Counted from the first letter of the stretch, positions 36,045 to 46,261 are shown. The stretch: DNA of 64,000 nucleotides from JBBRVW01 sp038246545 (GCA_038246545.1 JBBRVW010000001.1:124001-188000), one strand, 5' to 3'. A program made the numbers and translations. Notes: generated by a model from the letters alone, not told the origin.

Positions 36045-36290
36045 GTGGCGCCCGTGGCCCCCTCGACCCCGCCGGCCGGCGACCGTCCCAGCTACGAGCA
36101 GGCGCGCGAGGAGCTGGTCGACGTGGTCCGCCGGCTCGAGACCGGCGCAGCGACCCTCGAGGAGTCGCTCGGGCTGTGGGAGCGGGGCGAGGCCCTGGCC
36201 GCGATCTGCCAGGAGTGGCTCGACGGCGCCCGCGCCAAGCTGGACGCGGCTGTCGCCGCCGGGGCCGGCGGGCGACCGGCTCAGGACTAG
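36045..36290 (+). CDS. xseB: Exodeoxyribonuclease VII small subunit
   Basis: 81 residues with the small-subunit two-helix pattern: SYEQAREELVDVVRRLETGAATLEESLGLWERGEALAAICQEWLDGARAKLD. Several copies bind the XseA coiled coil. The start is one of two GTG codons (36045 or 36054). Its TAG overlaps the stop of the convergent DUF4245 gene at the shared palindrome CTAG. Confidence 0.93.
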   Translation: MAPVAPSTPPAGDRPSYEQAREELVDVVRRLETGAATLEESLGLWERGEALAAICQEWLDGARAKLDAAVAAGAGGRPAQD

Positions 36291-36904
36291 CCCGGGACCG
36301 GCCCGGCCTGCAGCGAGCGGGCCAACGCCGTCAGCTCGGCCCACGACGCGCCGCCCGCGACCACGGTCGTCACGGCCTCGCCGTCGAGGACCAGCGCGCG
36401 CTTCTCCGGCCGCCCGCCGTCGAGCCGACGCCAGCGCAGGCCGCTGATCGTCGCGGTGCCGTCAGGGGTCGCGCCGTCCGCGACGGCAGCCACCACCGAC
36501 CCCGGGTCGCCGTCGCCCTGCTCCACCCCGGCGTAGTCCCCGGCGCGGGTGACGTAGCCGAGGTGCCAGGTGACGGCGTCGCCGTCGCGCCCCGTCCGGG
36601 CACTGGTCGGGACCCAGCTGCCGGGCAGCCCGATCGGTGCCAGCACGTCGTAGGGTGCGCTGCTCCGGGCCTGAGCGAGAGCACCCGAGAAGTCCAGCGG
36701 GCGCAGCGTCTCACCGCCGTCGTCGCGGGCGTTGAGCGCCACCACCACGAAGACCAGGACGAGGACGACGGCCAGCGAGCGGACCATGTCGCCGACGGTC
36801 TTCCGACCACGCCCGCTGCGTGGCGGCGGCCCGGCGGCAGCGACCTCGCCCTCGGGTGCCCCGTCGGGTGCCTCGGCCCGGGCCGGTGGCTGCTGGTCGC
36901 TCAC
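36287..36904 (-). CDS. DUF4245 membrane-anchored protein
   Basis: About 205 residues. A proline-rich cytoplasmic start (SDQQPPARAEAPDGAPEGE) and RKTVGDMVRSL lead into one membrane helix (AVVLVLVFVVVALNA). An extracytoplasmic domain with PLDFSGALAQARSSAPYDVLAP, the LPGSWVPTSAR element and WHLGYVTRAGDYAGVEQ follows, as in actinobacterial DUF4245 proteins of unknown function found beside xseB. The GTG at 36904 has GGGGGAGGA 7 bases upstream. It ends within the xseB stop codon. Confidence 0.88.
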   Translation of the reverse strand: MSDQQPPARAEAPDGAPEGEVAAAGPPPRSGRGRKTVGDMVRSLAVVLVLVFVVVALNARDDGGETLRPLDFSGALAQARSSAPYDVLAPIGLPGSWVPTSARTGRDGDAVTWHLGYVTRAGDYAGVEQGDGDPGSVVAAVADGATPDGTATISGLRWRRLDGGRPEKRALVLDGEAVTTVVAGGASWAELTALARSLQAGPVPG

Positions 36905-36965
36905 CCGGCCATCCTCCCCCACGGCCGAACCGCCACGGCCGGAGCCGTCCGCCTACGGTGGCCTC

Positions 36966-37691
36966 GTGGGCGACGCGATCTTCGAGCATCCCCGGCTCGC
37001 GGAGGTCTACGACGCACTGGACTCCGACCGCAGCGATCTCCTGGTGTACGCCGCGATCGTCGACGAGCTCGGGGCGCGGCGCGTGCTCGACATCGGGTGC
37101 GGCACCGGCGTCTTCGCCCTGATGCTGGCCGGTGCGGGACTGGACGTCGTCGCTGTCGACCCCGCCGCCGCGTCGCTCGCAGTGGCGCGCGCCAAGCCGG
37201 CCGCCGACCGGGTGCGCTGGGTCCGGGGCGACGCGACCGCGCTGCCGCCCCTGCTGGTCGACCTCGCCACCATGACGGGCAACGTCGCCCAGGCGATCGT
37301 CGAACCCGTGGCATGGGCCGACACGTTGCGCGCGGTGCGCGCCGCCCTGGTGCCCGGTGGCCACCTGGTGCTCGAGACGCGCGACCCTCACCACCGAGGC
37401 TGGGAGGAATGGACAGCGACGGAGTCGCGGCGCACGACCGGGAACGCCGACGTCGGCGCCGTCGAGAGCTGGGTCGAGCTGACCGATGTGTCCTTGCCGC
37501 TGGTGACCTTCCGGACCACCTGGGTGTTCGCTGCCGACGGCGCGACCCTGACGTCGGACTCGACGCTGCGCTTCCGCAGCAGGGAGGAGGTCGAGGCCGA
37601 CCTCACGACGCACGGGTACGACGTCATCGACGTGCGTGACGCACCCGACCGGCCCGGCCGGGAGCTGGTCTTCGTCGCCCGAGCCCGCTGA
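36966..37691 (+). CDS. Class I SAM-dependent methyltransferase
   Basis: 241 residues from a GTG. The Rossmann core is clear: motif I VLDIGCGTGVFALMLA, acidic residue after strand 2 (VVAVDPAAAS), WVRGDATALP, ATMTGNVAQAIV and the post-core LVPGGHLVLETRDP. The substrate cannot be told. An earlier open frame (from 36732) overlaps the divergent DUF4245 gene and was rejected. It ends 23 bases from the convergent modC gene. Confidence 0.85.
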   Translation: MGDAIFEHPRLAEVYDALDSDRSDLLVYAAIVDELGARRVLDIGCGTGVFALMLAGAGLDVVAVDPAAASLAVARAKPAADRVRWVRGDATALPPLLVDLATMTGNVAQAIVEPVAWADTLRAVRAALVPGGHLVLETRDPHHRGWEEWTATESRRTTGNADVGAVESWVELTDVSLPLVTFRTTWVFAADGATLTSDSTLRFRSREEVEADLTTHGYDVIDVRDAPDRPGRELVFVARAR

Positions 37692-37714
37692 GGCGTCCGG
37701 ACCTGCGGCCCGGC

Positions 37715-38770
37715 TCAGGCGGGGTACACCGTGGTCTCGGTGGCCTTGACAGCGGCCCACACGTCGGTGCCCGCGCGCAGCCCGAGGTCGGCGACGGCGA
37801 GCGGTGTCACGTCGGCCACCACCGGGACCGCGCCGGTCAGCGCGACCCGCACCACGTCGCCGTGCGTCTCGACCGACTCGACGCGCCCGGCCCAGCTGTT
37901 GCGGGCGCTGGAGTCGGGACGGCCGGAGAACAGCGTCACGGCCGCCGGGGCGAACGCGACGAACACGTCGCCGTCGGCGTGACCGACGGTGGTGACGGTC
38001 GCCCCGCCCTCGAGGTCGACCCGCCCGTTCACGGCGGTCCCGCGGAGGAGGTTCAGCCCGACCAGCCGGGCGACGTACTCGGTGCGCGGCCGGGCGGAGA
38101 CCTCGCGCGGCGAGCCGGACTGCGCCACCGCTCCGTCCTCGACCACGACGAGCCGATCGGCCAGCACCATCGCGTCGACCGCGTCGTGGGTCACCACCAC
38201 CGCGGCGCCGTCGTAGCCGGCGAGGTGGCGGCGCAGGTCGGCGCGCACCCCGAGGCGGGTGCCGGCGTCGAGCGCGGCGAGCGGTTCGTCGAGCAGCAGC
38301 AGCGTCGGCTCCGGCGCGAGCGCCCGCGCCAGCGCCACCCGCTGGGCCTGCCCGCCGGACAGCCGGCCCGGCCGCTGCCCGGCGTACGCCGACAGTCCGA
38401 CGCGGTCCAGCCACGCGTCGGCGCGCTGCCGGGCGGTGGCCCGGTCGACCCCGCGGGCGCGCAGGCCGAACGCGACGTTCTCGCGCGCGGAGAGGTGCGG
38501 GAAGAGCAGGTAGTCCTGGAACACGACGCCGACCGGGCGCTGGTCGGTGTCGACCCGGGCGCGCGACGCGGTGTCCTCGAGGACGGCGCCGGCCAGCCGC
38601 ACGTAGCCGTCGTCGCAGGGCAGCAGACCGGCGAGGACCCGCAGCAGCGTGCTCTTCCCCGCGCCGTTGGGCCCGAGCAGCGCCACGACCTCCCCGGGCG
38701 CCACCTCGAGCGCCACGTCGAGGTCGAAGGAGCCGCGCCGGACGCGCACGTCGGCGTCGAGCCCGCTCAC
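37715..38770 (-). CDS. modC: Molybdate ABC importer ATPase ModC
   Basis: 351 residues. Walker A is GPNGAGKST, then FQDYLLFPHLSARENVAFGL, signature LSGGQAQRVALARAL and Walker B LLLLDEPLAALD. The C-terminal TOBE/Mop-like domain (residues 245-350) fits ModC-type regulation by oxyanion. The GTG at 38770 overlaps the modB stop as GTGA. Together with ModA and ModB it should import molybdate (or tungstate) for molybdenum cofactor enzymes; none of these enzymes is in the window. Confidence 0.92.
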   Translation of the reverse strand: MSGLDADVRVRRGSFDLDVALEVAPGEVVALLGPNGAGKSTLLRVLAGLLPCDDGYVRLAGAVLEDTASRARVDTDQRPVGVVFQDYLLFPHLSARENVAFGLRARGVDRATARQRADAWLDRVGLSAYAGQRPGRLSGGQAQRVALARALAPEPTLLLLDEPLAALDAGTRLGVRADLRRHLAGYDGAAVVVTHDAVDAMVLADRLVVVEDGAVAQSGSPREVSARPRTEYVARLVGLNLLRGTAVNGRVDLEGGATVTTVGHADGDVFVAFAPAAVTLFSGRPDSSARNSWAGRVESVETHGDVVRVALTGAVPVVADVTPLAVADLGLRAGTDVWAAVKATETTVYPA

Positions 38771-39588
38771 CGGGCCGCCGTCAGCCAGCGCTCGCGCAGC
38801 AGGGCGAGGACCGCCACCGACACCAGGAGCAGGAGCAGGGACAGCGCGATCGCCGCCTCCGGGTCCTGCTGGAGGGCGAGGTAGACCTCCACCGGCATGG
38901 TCCGGGTCGTCCCCGGGAAGTTGCCGGCAAAGGTGATGGTGGCGCCGAACTCGCCCAGCGCGCGCGCCCAGCAGAGCACCGACCCGGCGGCGACGCCCGG
39001 CGCGACGAGCGGCAGGGTCACGCGCCGGAACGTGTACCAGCGGGACGCGCCGAGCGTGGCCGCCGCCTCGTCGTAACGACGGTCGGCCCCGCGCAGCGCG
39101 CCCTCGACGGCGATGACCAGGAACGGCAGCGCCACGAACGCCTCGGCGACGACGACCGCCGCCGTGGTGAACGGCAGCTGGTAGCCGAACCACTGGTCGA
39201 GCCAGCGGCCGACGATGCCGCGACGCCCCAGCGCCGTGAACAACGCGACGCCACCGACCACAGGGGGCAGCACCAGCGGGATGGTGACGACGGCCCGGAG
39301 CAGGCTGCGCCCGGGGAAGTCGCCGCGCGCCAGTACCCACGCGAGCGGTACTCCGACCAGCAGGCACGCCAGCGTCGCCAGCGAGGCGCACACGAGCGAC
39401 AGCCGCAGTGCCTGCAGCGACTCGTCGCGGGTGAGCACGTCGCCGAGCGTGGTCCACGGGGTCCGGGCCAGCAGGCCCACCACCGGCAGGACGAGGAAGA
39501 GGACGGCGACGGCGGCGAGCGGGACCAGGGCGCCGGGCAGGCCGGTGGTGAGCCGCCGCGACGGCCGGCCCCTCTCGGCGGCTCTCAC
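38767..39588 (-). CDS. modB: Molybdate ABC importer permease ModB
   Basis: 273 residues with about six membrane helices. The EAA loop is YDEAAATLGASRWYTFRRVTLPLV, followed by the ALGEFGATITFAGNFPGTTRTMPVEVYLALQ stretch that is diagnostic of ModB. GTG start overlapping the modA stop (GTGA), and overlapping modC the same way, so the three proteins are made from one coupled mRNA. Confidence 0.94.
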   Translation of the reverse strand: MRAAERGRPSRRLTTGLPGALVPLAAVAVLFLVLPVVGLLARTPWTTLGDVLTRDESLQALRLSLVCASLATLACLLVGVPLAWVLARGDFPGRSLLRAVVTIPLVLPPVVGGVALFTALGRRGIVGRWLDQWFGYQLPFTTAAVVVAEAFVALPFLVIAVEGALRGADRRYDEAAATLGASRWYTFRRVTLPLVAPGVAAGSVLCWARALGEFGATITFAGNFPGTTRTMPVEVYLALQQDPEAAIALSLLLLLVSVAVLALLRERWLTAAR

Positions 39589-40382
39589 GGCAGGTCGAAC
39601 CCCGCGGCCGTCAGCACTGTCCCGCCCTCCTGCGACCGGACCAGGTCGACGAACGCCTCGGCGGTCGCCGGGTTCCTGGCGTCCTTGATGACGGCGATCG
39701 GGTAGTCGTTGACCGCCTGCGCAGCCTCGGGGAAGTCGATGCCCTCGACCTTGTCGCCTGCCGCCTGAACGTCTGTCCGGTAGACGAGTGCGGCGTCGAC
39801 CTCACCGAGGGTCACCTTGGCGAGGGTCGCCTTGACGTCGGCCTCGAGGGTGTCCGGCTTCGGAATGATCTCTGCGAGGGCGAAGACCTTGGCCGCGGCC
39901 GCCCCGCACGGCACCTCGGGTGCGCACAGAGCGATGGTCAGCCGGGCCTCGGCGAAGTCCGCGAGGCCGGTGACCGTCGCCGGGTTGCCGGATGGCACGG
40001 CGATCTCGAGACTGTTGCGGGCGAACACCTGGGCGGTGCCGTCGAGGTCACCTGCGTCGGCGACCTGCTGGGTGGTCGTCGGGCTGGCCGAGGCGAAGAC
40101 GTCGCCGGGCGCACCGCCCTCGATCTGGGTCGCGAGCTCGGAGCTGGCGGCGAAGCTGAAGGTCACCGTCGTGCCCGGGTGCTGCGACTCGAAGGTCGTG
40201 CCCAGCGTCGTGAACGACTCGGTCAGTGACGAGGCCGCGAGCACGACGATCGTGCCGCTGATGGCGTCCACCGACGGCGATCCCGAGCTGCTCGCGGCGC
40301 CCCCGGACGACCCCCCGCAGCCGGCCAGCGCGAGCAGTGCGACCACGGCCGGCCCGGAGGCGGCGCGGCGCCGGGTGGACAT
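39585..40382 (-). CDS. modA: Molybdate-binding lipoprotein ModA
   Basis: 265 residues. Signal peptide with lipobox ALAGC and a Gly/Ser linker, then IVVLAASSLTESFTTLG (oxyanion site), FSFAASSELATQIEGGAPGDVFASASP, NSLEIAVPSGNP, the CGAAAAKVF helix and YRTDVQAAGDKVEGI, all typical of ModA. The ATG at 40382 overlaps the TGA of the upstream regulator gene by one base (TGATG), so regulator and transporter form one operon. Confidence 0.94.
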   Translation of the reverse strand: MSTRRRAASGPAVVALLALAGCGGSSGGAASSSGSPSVDAISGTIVVLAASSLTESFTTLGTTFESQHPGTTVTFSFAASSELATQIEGGAPGDVFASASPTTTQQVADAGDLDGTAQVFARNSLEIAVPSGNPATVTGLADFAEARLTIALCAPEVPCGAAAAKVFALAEIIPKPDTLEADVKATLAKVTLGEVDAALVYRTDVQAAGDKVEGIDFPEAAQAVNDYPIAVIKDARNPATAEAFVDLVRSQEGGTVLTAAGFDLP

Positions 40383-40783
40383 CAACGAGCCTCGGGGATC
40401 TCGACGACGACGTTGGTGGACTTGACGGCGGCCACTGCGACGACGCCAGGCTCGAGCCCGAGCTCGTCGGCAGCCTCGCGGCTCATGAGCGAGACGACCC
40501 GGTGCGGACCGGCCTGGATCTCGACCTGTGCCATGACACCGTCCCGGGTGACCTTCGTGACGATCCCGCGGAACCGGTTGCGCGCCGACTGCGCGACGAC
40601 CGCTCCCGGATCAGGAGCGCCGCTCAGCCGCCGGGCGGCCTCGGCGAGGACGCGGCCGTCCACCCCCTGCCGGCCGGACGGCAACCGGGTCGTCTCGAGC
40701 CGGCCGGCATCCGCCCAGCGGCGCACGGTGTCCTCACTCACCCCGAGCAGGTCGGCAGCCTCGGCGATCTTCAGCACGCTCAT
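40382..40783 (-). CDS. Molybdenum-binding HTH regulator (excisionase-type HTH plus Mop domain)
   Basis: 133 residues. The N-terminal DNA-binding part (KIAEAADLLGVSEDTVRRWADAGRLETTRLPSGRQG) is a MerR/excisionase-like HTH; the C-terminal part (RNRFRGIVTKVTRDGVMAQVEIQAGPHRVVSLMS...VKSTNVVVEI) is a single Mop/TOBE domain that binds molybdate. It is the actinobacterial counterpart of ModE by architecture. It is the first gene of the mod operon. A perfect 12-base palindrome directly precedes the ATG, suggesting autoregulation. Confidence 0.88.
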   Translation of the reverse strand: MSVLKIAEAADLLGVSEDTVRRWADAGRLETTRLPSGRQGVDGRVLAEAARRLSGAPDPGAVVAQSARNRFRGIVTKVTRDGVMAQVEIQAGPHRVVSLMSREAADELGLEPGVVAVAAVKSTNVVVEIPEAR

Positions 40784-40795
40784 GACTGGCCAGTC
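40784..40795 (-). promoter_or_regulatory. Palindrome and leaderless promoter at the start of the mod operon
   Basis: GACTGGCCAGTC is a perfect palindrome that abuts the ATG of the Mop regulator. Overlapping it on the minus strand is TAGACT (40798-40793), a good -10 element 8 bases before the ATG; this is the spacing of leaderless actinobacterial transcripts. A protein on the palindrome would cover the -10 and start site. Confidence 0.6.
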
Positions 40796-40930
40796 TACTG
40801 CCGCACTTGCGGGTCGCTCCAGCGGGGCAGGAGCCGTACTTGCGTGCCGACCGCCGATGGGCGGCCGGGGCGGGCGCCGCACCGGGGCTGGCTACGATCG
40901 ACGCAACCACCGACGAGGGAGCACGCACGG

Positions 40931-41983
40931 ATGACCGACACGCCAGGACGGACCGACGCGGGGCTCCCCGAGGTGCTCACGCCGCCGGTCGAGGCTCCCG
41001 ACCGCAACCTCGCCCTCGAGCTGGTGCGGGTCACCGAAGCCGCGGCGATGGCCGCCGGCCGCTGGGTCGGCCGTGGCGACAAGAACGGCGCCGACGCCGC
41101 CGCGGTCAACGCGATGCGCCAGCTCATCCACACCGTGACCATGGACGGCATCGTCGTGATCGGGGAGGGCGAGAAGGACGAGGCGCCGATGCTCTACAAC
41201 GGCGAGCACGTGGGCGACGGCAACGGCCCGGAGTGCGACGTCGCGGTCGACCCGATCGACGGCACCCGGCTGGCCGCCCTCGGAATGGGCAACGCTCTCT
41301 CCGTCCTCGCGGTCTCGCCCCGTGGGTCGATGTTCGACCCGTCGGCGGTCTTCTACATGGACAAGCTCGCGACCGGGCCGGAAGCCGCCGACGTCGTCGA
41401 CATCCGGCTGCCCGTCGCCGAGAACGTCCGCCGGGTCGCGAAGGCGAAGAGCGAGTCGCCGTCCGACGTCACGGTCGTCATCCTCGACCGGCCGCGGCAC
41501 GCACAGATAGTCGAGGAGGTGCGCGCGACCGGTGCGCGCATCAAGTTCATCACCGACGGCGACGTCGCCGGCGCCATCATGGCGGCGCGCGAGGGCACCG
41601 GCCTCGACCTCATGCTCGGCATCGGCGGTACGCCGGAGGGCATCATCGCCGCCTGCGCGATCAAGACGCTGGGCGGCGTGATCCAGGGTCGGCTCTGGCC
41701 CAAGGACGACGACGAGAAGCAGAAGGCGCTCGACGCCGGCCACGACCTCGACCGGGTGCTCGTCACCGACGAGCTGGTGCGCGGTGAGGACGTGTTCTTC
41801 GTCGCCACCGGCATCACCGACGGCGAGCTGCTCAAGGGCGTCAGGTACGGCGGCTCCGGCACGGTCCGCACCGCGTCGATCGTGATGCGCTCCCGCAGCG
41901 GCACGATCCGCGTCGTCGAGAGCGAGCACCGGCTGGACAAGCTGCGCGCCTACTCGTCGGTCGACTTCGACGGCACCGGCTGA
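40931..41983 (+). CDS. glpX: Class II fructose-1,6-bisphosphatase GlpX
   Basis: 350 residues. Metal and substrate motifs of the class II family are intact: GRGDKNGADAAAVNAMR, IGEGEKDEAPML, VAVDPIDGTRLAALGMGNAL, then LMLGIGGTPEGIIAACAIK and GQLWPKDDDEKQKA-like sequence (here GRLWPKDDDEKQ). It hydrolyses fructose-1,6-bisphosphate in gluconeogenesis and is the usual FBPase of Actinobacteria. The ATG at 40931 has GAGGGAG about 10 bases upstream; the longer upstream frame overlaps the mod operon and was rejected. It is divergent from the mod regulator. Confidence 0.95.
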   Translation: MTDTPGRTDAGLPEVLTPPVEAPDRNLALELVRVTEAAAMAAGRWVGRGDKNGADAAAVNAMRQLIHTVTMDGIVVIGEGEKDEAPMLYNGEHVGDGNGPECDVAVDPIDGTRLAALGMGNALSVLAVSPRGSMFDPSAVFYMDKLATGPEAADVVDIRLPVAENVRRVAKAKSESPSDVTVVILDRPRHAQIVEEVRATGARIKFITDGDVAGAIMAAREGTGLDLMLGIGGTPEGIIAACAIKTLGGVIQGRLWPKDDDEKQKALDAGHDLDRVLVTDELVRGEDVFFVATGITDGELLKGVRYGGSGTVRTASIVMRSRSGTIRVVESEHRLDKLRAYSSVDFDGTG

Positions 41984-42000
41984 CGGCTGCCCGTCAGCCG
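41977..42000 (+). terminator. Hairpin overlapping the glpX stop codon
   Basis: CGGCTGACGG (41977-41986) pairs perfectly with CCGTCAGCCG (41991-42000) around a 4-base loop, and contains the TGA stop of glpX within its left arm. Confidence 0.6.
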
Positions 42001-42016
42001 CGGGCAGACAAGCGGA

Positions 42017-42061
42017 GTGGCCCCGCTCGGCAGCCAGGAAGCAGCCGTCCAGCGGGGCCAC
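42017..42061. terminator. Bidirectional hairpin between glpX and the hydrolase gene
   Basis: GTGGCCCCGCT (42017-42027) and AGCGGGGCCAC (42051-42061) form an 11-bp perfect stem with a 23-base loop in the gap between two convergent genes. It follows the hairpin at the glpX stop and could serve both strands. Confidence 0.55.
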
Positions 42062-42101
42062 GTCGCTCGACCCAGGCGCACGAGCCGCCGTTGATCGGAG
42101 C

Positions 42102-43019
42102 TCAGGACCCGGTGAGGACCGAGCGGACGGCGGCGACCAGGGCTGCCGGCTGGTCGTTCTGGATGAAGTGACCGGCCTGGTCGACGATCTGCACCTGGCC
42201 CCGGTTGGAGAGGTCGGCCCAGGTCTGCTGGCCGCCGACCCAGGCGGAGTCGAGCGCGGCGGCGTCCTGGCGGCGCACGTCGCCCCACTCGCTGATGCTG
42301 TGCGTCAGCGCGAGCACCGGCTGGGAGCCCACCGGGCCGAACACGATGGGCGGGTCGAAGGCAGCCCGGCCGTCCAGGTGCTCGGCGTTCGCGCTCGGGG
42401 TGAGCAGCGTGGCGAGCCCGCTGCGGAACTCGCCGCCCTTGGCGCCCGGATCACGGGGCAGCTGCTCGAGAGCGGCCGCGACGAACGACGGCGGCGTCGC
42501 GTCGACGAAGACGAGGGCGGCCAGGTCTTCCCGGTGCTGCTCGGCCCAGGTCGCGGCGATCATCCCGCCGAGGCTGTGCGCCACGAGCACCACCGGCCGC
42601 GTCAGGCCGACGGCATCGATCACCGCATCCAGGTCGGCTCCCATGTCGGACACGGTCTGCCGCCCGGGCGGCTCGTCGCTGCCGCCGACACCGAGCCGGT
42701 CGTAGGCGCAGACGTGCGCGAACGCGCCGAGGGCAGGCTGCACCCGGTCCCATGATTGCGACAGCTCGGTGTCGTAGCCGGACACCAGCAGCACCGACGG
42801 GTCCTTCGCGCTGCCGGCGCATCGGGTGGCGACCTCCCGCTTCCCGACGGTCACCGTGGAGGTCGCCGCCAACGGGGCGAGCGTCTGTTCCGCCGGCGAG
42901 GTGGTCGCGTCACCCCCGGTCCCCAGCCCGCAGCCTGCGGCCGACAGCGCGACCAGGAGCACCCCGACCGCGGTCACGACCGTCACCGACCTGGGTCGCA
43001 TCCTGGCCTCAGCGCTCAT
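42102..43019 (-). CDS. Secreted lipoprotein alpha/beta hydrolase
   Basis: 305 residues. A signal peptide ends in LSAAGC (Cys30), so it is probably a lipoprotein, though the -3 residue is Ala instead of Leu. The hydrolase core has VLLVSGYDTELSQSW, CAYDRLGVGGSD, nucleophile elbow VAHSLGG (Ser149), the strand FVDATPP and the final QAGHFIQNDQP (catalytic His). The acid is in the strand before. Esterase or similar activity at the cell surface is likely; the substrate is unknown. It ends next to a shared terminator with glpX. Confidence 0.85.
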   Translation of the reverse strand: MSAEARMRPRSVTVVTAVGVLLVALSAAGCGLGTGGDATTSPAEQTLAPLAATSTVTVGKREVATRCAGSAKDPSVLLVSGYDTELSQSWDRVQPALGAFAHVCAYDRLGVGGSDEPPGRQTVSDMGADLDAVIDAVGLTRPVVLVAHSLGGMIAATWAEQHREDLAALVFVDATPPSFVAAALEQLPRDPGAKGGEFRSGLATLLTPSANAEHLDGRAAFDPPIVFGPVGSQPVLALTHSISEWGDVRRQDAAALDSAWVGGQQTWADLSNRGQVQIVDQAGHFIQNDQPAALVAAVRSVLTGS

Positions 43020-43049
43020 CCATCGGGCCCCCGTCCGCCTGTCAGCGCG

Positions 43050-43241
43050 TCACCCGGTCGCAGGTCCGGGCCCGGCGCGCTCGCGCGCTTCCCGCTCGTG
43101 GTGCTCGTGCTGGTGGCGCGCGTCCCCGGTGTGCACCGGGTCCTCCACCGCCTCGGCGTCGTCGTCCAGGCGGTCGCTGCCTGCCGGAGCACCGGCGGCC
43201 ACCGGCTCCGGCTCGTCCTGGCCCGTGGCCTCGACGTCCAT
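43050..43241 (-). CDS. Small acidic, His-rich hypothetical protein
   Basis: An ATG at 43241 opens 63 residues: MDVEATGQDEPEPVAAGAPA, acidic stretches (DDDAEAVEDP) and the block HTGDARHQHEHHEREARER. It begins in the otherwise empty 396-base gap between the lipoprotein hydrolase and the class I fumarase and would lie just upstream of the hydrolase on the same strand. The His-Glu-rich block could bind metal. There is no family and no strong ribosome-binding site, so it may be a chance frame. The remainder of the gap shows no gene. Confidence 0.4.
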   Translation of the reverse strand: MDVEATGQDEPEPVAAGAPAGSDRLDDDAEAVEDPVHTGDARHQHEHHEREARERAGPGPATG

Positions 43242-43415
43242 GCCCCGCACGCTACGTCGTCCTGGGCCGGGCGGGAACGGGTCGACGGACACCATGACCG
43301 GACCTTGACGAGCCGCATCGGGCACTGCCGGCCCCGACCGGGCTGCGGCATACCCTGGACGGCGCCCGCACCGAAGTGCGCCGTCGAGACACCACTGCCT
43401 GCGAGGACCGCACCG

Positions 43416-45086
<1,671 letters not shown>

Positions 45087-45095
45087 CCGCGGATC

Positions 45096-45725
45096 GTGCC
45101 GGGCGACGAGGTCGACGAGGTCACCGGGGGCGGTGCCGAGCGTGACCCCGTGCGGCTGCCCCGCTGGCTCTCGGTGCTCGCCGTCGTGGTCGCCGTGGTG
45201 CTCGCGGGCTACGTCGCACTGCGCCCGGCCGACGCACCCCGGCAGGAGCGGCAGGTCGACGGTGCGTCCCCGGTCCGCTCGCCGTCGCCGATCAGCATGA
45301 CCCCCTCGGGTGAGCCGCAGTCGCCCGGACCGCTCGCCCTCGCCGGCACCTGCCTGACGCTGGGACGGCAGGGTTTCACCGTGGTGTTCGGGCTGCAGAA
45401 CAACGGCCTCGGCCGGGTGACCGTGGTGTCGGTGTCGGCCCACCGGCCGGCCAGTGGTCTGGAGCCGACGCGGGGCCGCGTACCGGCGGGACGGACCTGC
45501 GGCGGCGCCCAGGTCGACGTCGCGACGAGTGCGGTGCTCGAGCCCGGCGACCGCCTGCCGGTCTCCCTCAGCTTCCGGGCTCCGGTCGACTGCCCGGCGC
45601 CGTACCCCGTGCAGGTCGACGTGGCGATCGTGAACGTCGGCGAGAACCCGGGCAGCCAGCGCATGTCCGTCCTCCCCGACCTCGGCGGCTACCAGGGCCT
45701 GTTCACCGCCTGCGACCGCGGATGA
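45096..45725 (+). CDS. Membrane-anchored hypothetical protein
   Basis: 209 residues from a GTG. A short acidic start is followed by one membrane helix (LSVLAVVVAVVLAGYVAL), a Pro/Ser linker (residues 50-80) and an extracytoplasmic beta-rich domain with two cysteines (GTCLTLGRQGF and RTCGGAQ) plus two more near the end that may form disulfides. No family is recognised. It starts 9 bases after the fumarase gene and overlaps the acetyltransferase gene by four bases (ATGA), so it probably lies in one transcript with both. Confidence 0.7.
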   Translation: MPGDEVDEVTGGGAERDPVRLPRWLSVLAVVVAVVLAGYVALRPADAPRQERQVDGASPVRSPSPISMTPSGEPQSPGPLALAGTCLTLGRQGFTVVFGLQNNGLGRVTVVSVSAHRPASGLEPTRGRVPAGRTCGGAQVDVATSAVLEPGDRLPVSLSFRAPVDCPAPYPVQVDVAIVNVGENPGSQRMSVLPDLGGYQGLFTACDRG

Positions 45726-46261
45726 CGCCGTCCCGGCTCCCTGTCGCCACCGAGATCACGAGCGACCGGCTGGTCCTCGAGCCGCTGCGCGTGGGGCACG
45801 CTCCGGAGCTCGCCGCGGTGCTGGACGACACCCGGCTGCACGAGTTCACCGGTGGCGAGCCCGCGAGCCCCGAGGAGCTGACCGCCCGCTACGAGCGGCA
45901 GGTGACCGGTCGGTCCGCCGACGGCACGCAGCAGTGGTTCAACTGGGTGCTGCGGCGGCGCGGCGACGGCCGGGCGGCGGGCTACCTGCAGGCGACGACG
46001 TGGCCGGACGAGACCGGCGACCTGGTCGCCGAGCTGGCGTGGGTGGTGGCGGTGCCGCACCAGGGCGCCGGCCTGGCCCGGGAGGCAGCGGCCGCGGTGG
46101 CCCGCTGGCTGGCCGCCCGGGGCGTAGGCAGGTTCGTGGCGCACGTGCACCCCGGCCACGCCGCGTCCGCGGCGGTCGCACGGTCGCTCGGACTGGCCCC
46201 CACCGCCACGGTCGTGGACGGCGAGGTGTGCTGGGCCGGTCCGGCTCAGTCGACGACGTAG
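45722..46261 (+). CDS. GNAT family N-acetyltransferase
   Basis: 179 residues of RimJ/RimL-like type: ITSDRLVLEPLRVGHAPELAAVL at the start, GYLQATTWPDETGDLVAELAWVVA, then the acetyl-CoA loop VPHQGAGLAREAAAAVARWL and AHVHPGHAASAAVARSLGLAP. The substrate is unknown. The ATG overlaps the preceding stop; the 3' end overlaps the convergent LuxR-type regulator by 16 bases. Confidence 0.87.
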   Translation: MTPSRLPVATEITSDRLVLEPLRVGHAPELAAVLDDTRLHEFTGGEPASPEELTARYERQVTGRSADGTQQWFNWVLRRRGDGRAAGYLQATTWPDETGDLVAELAWVVAVPHQGAGLAREAAAAVARWLAARGVGRFVAHVHPGHAASAAVARSLGLAPTATVVDGEVCWAGPAQSTT

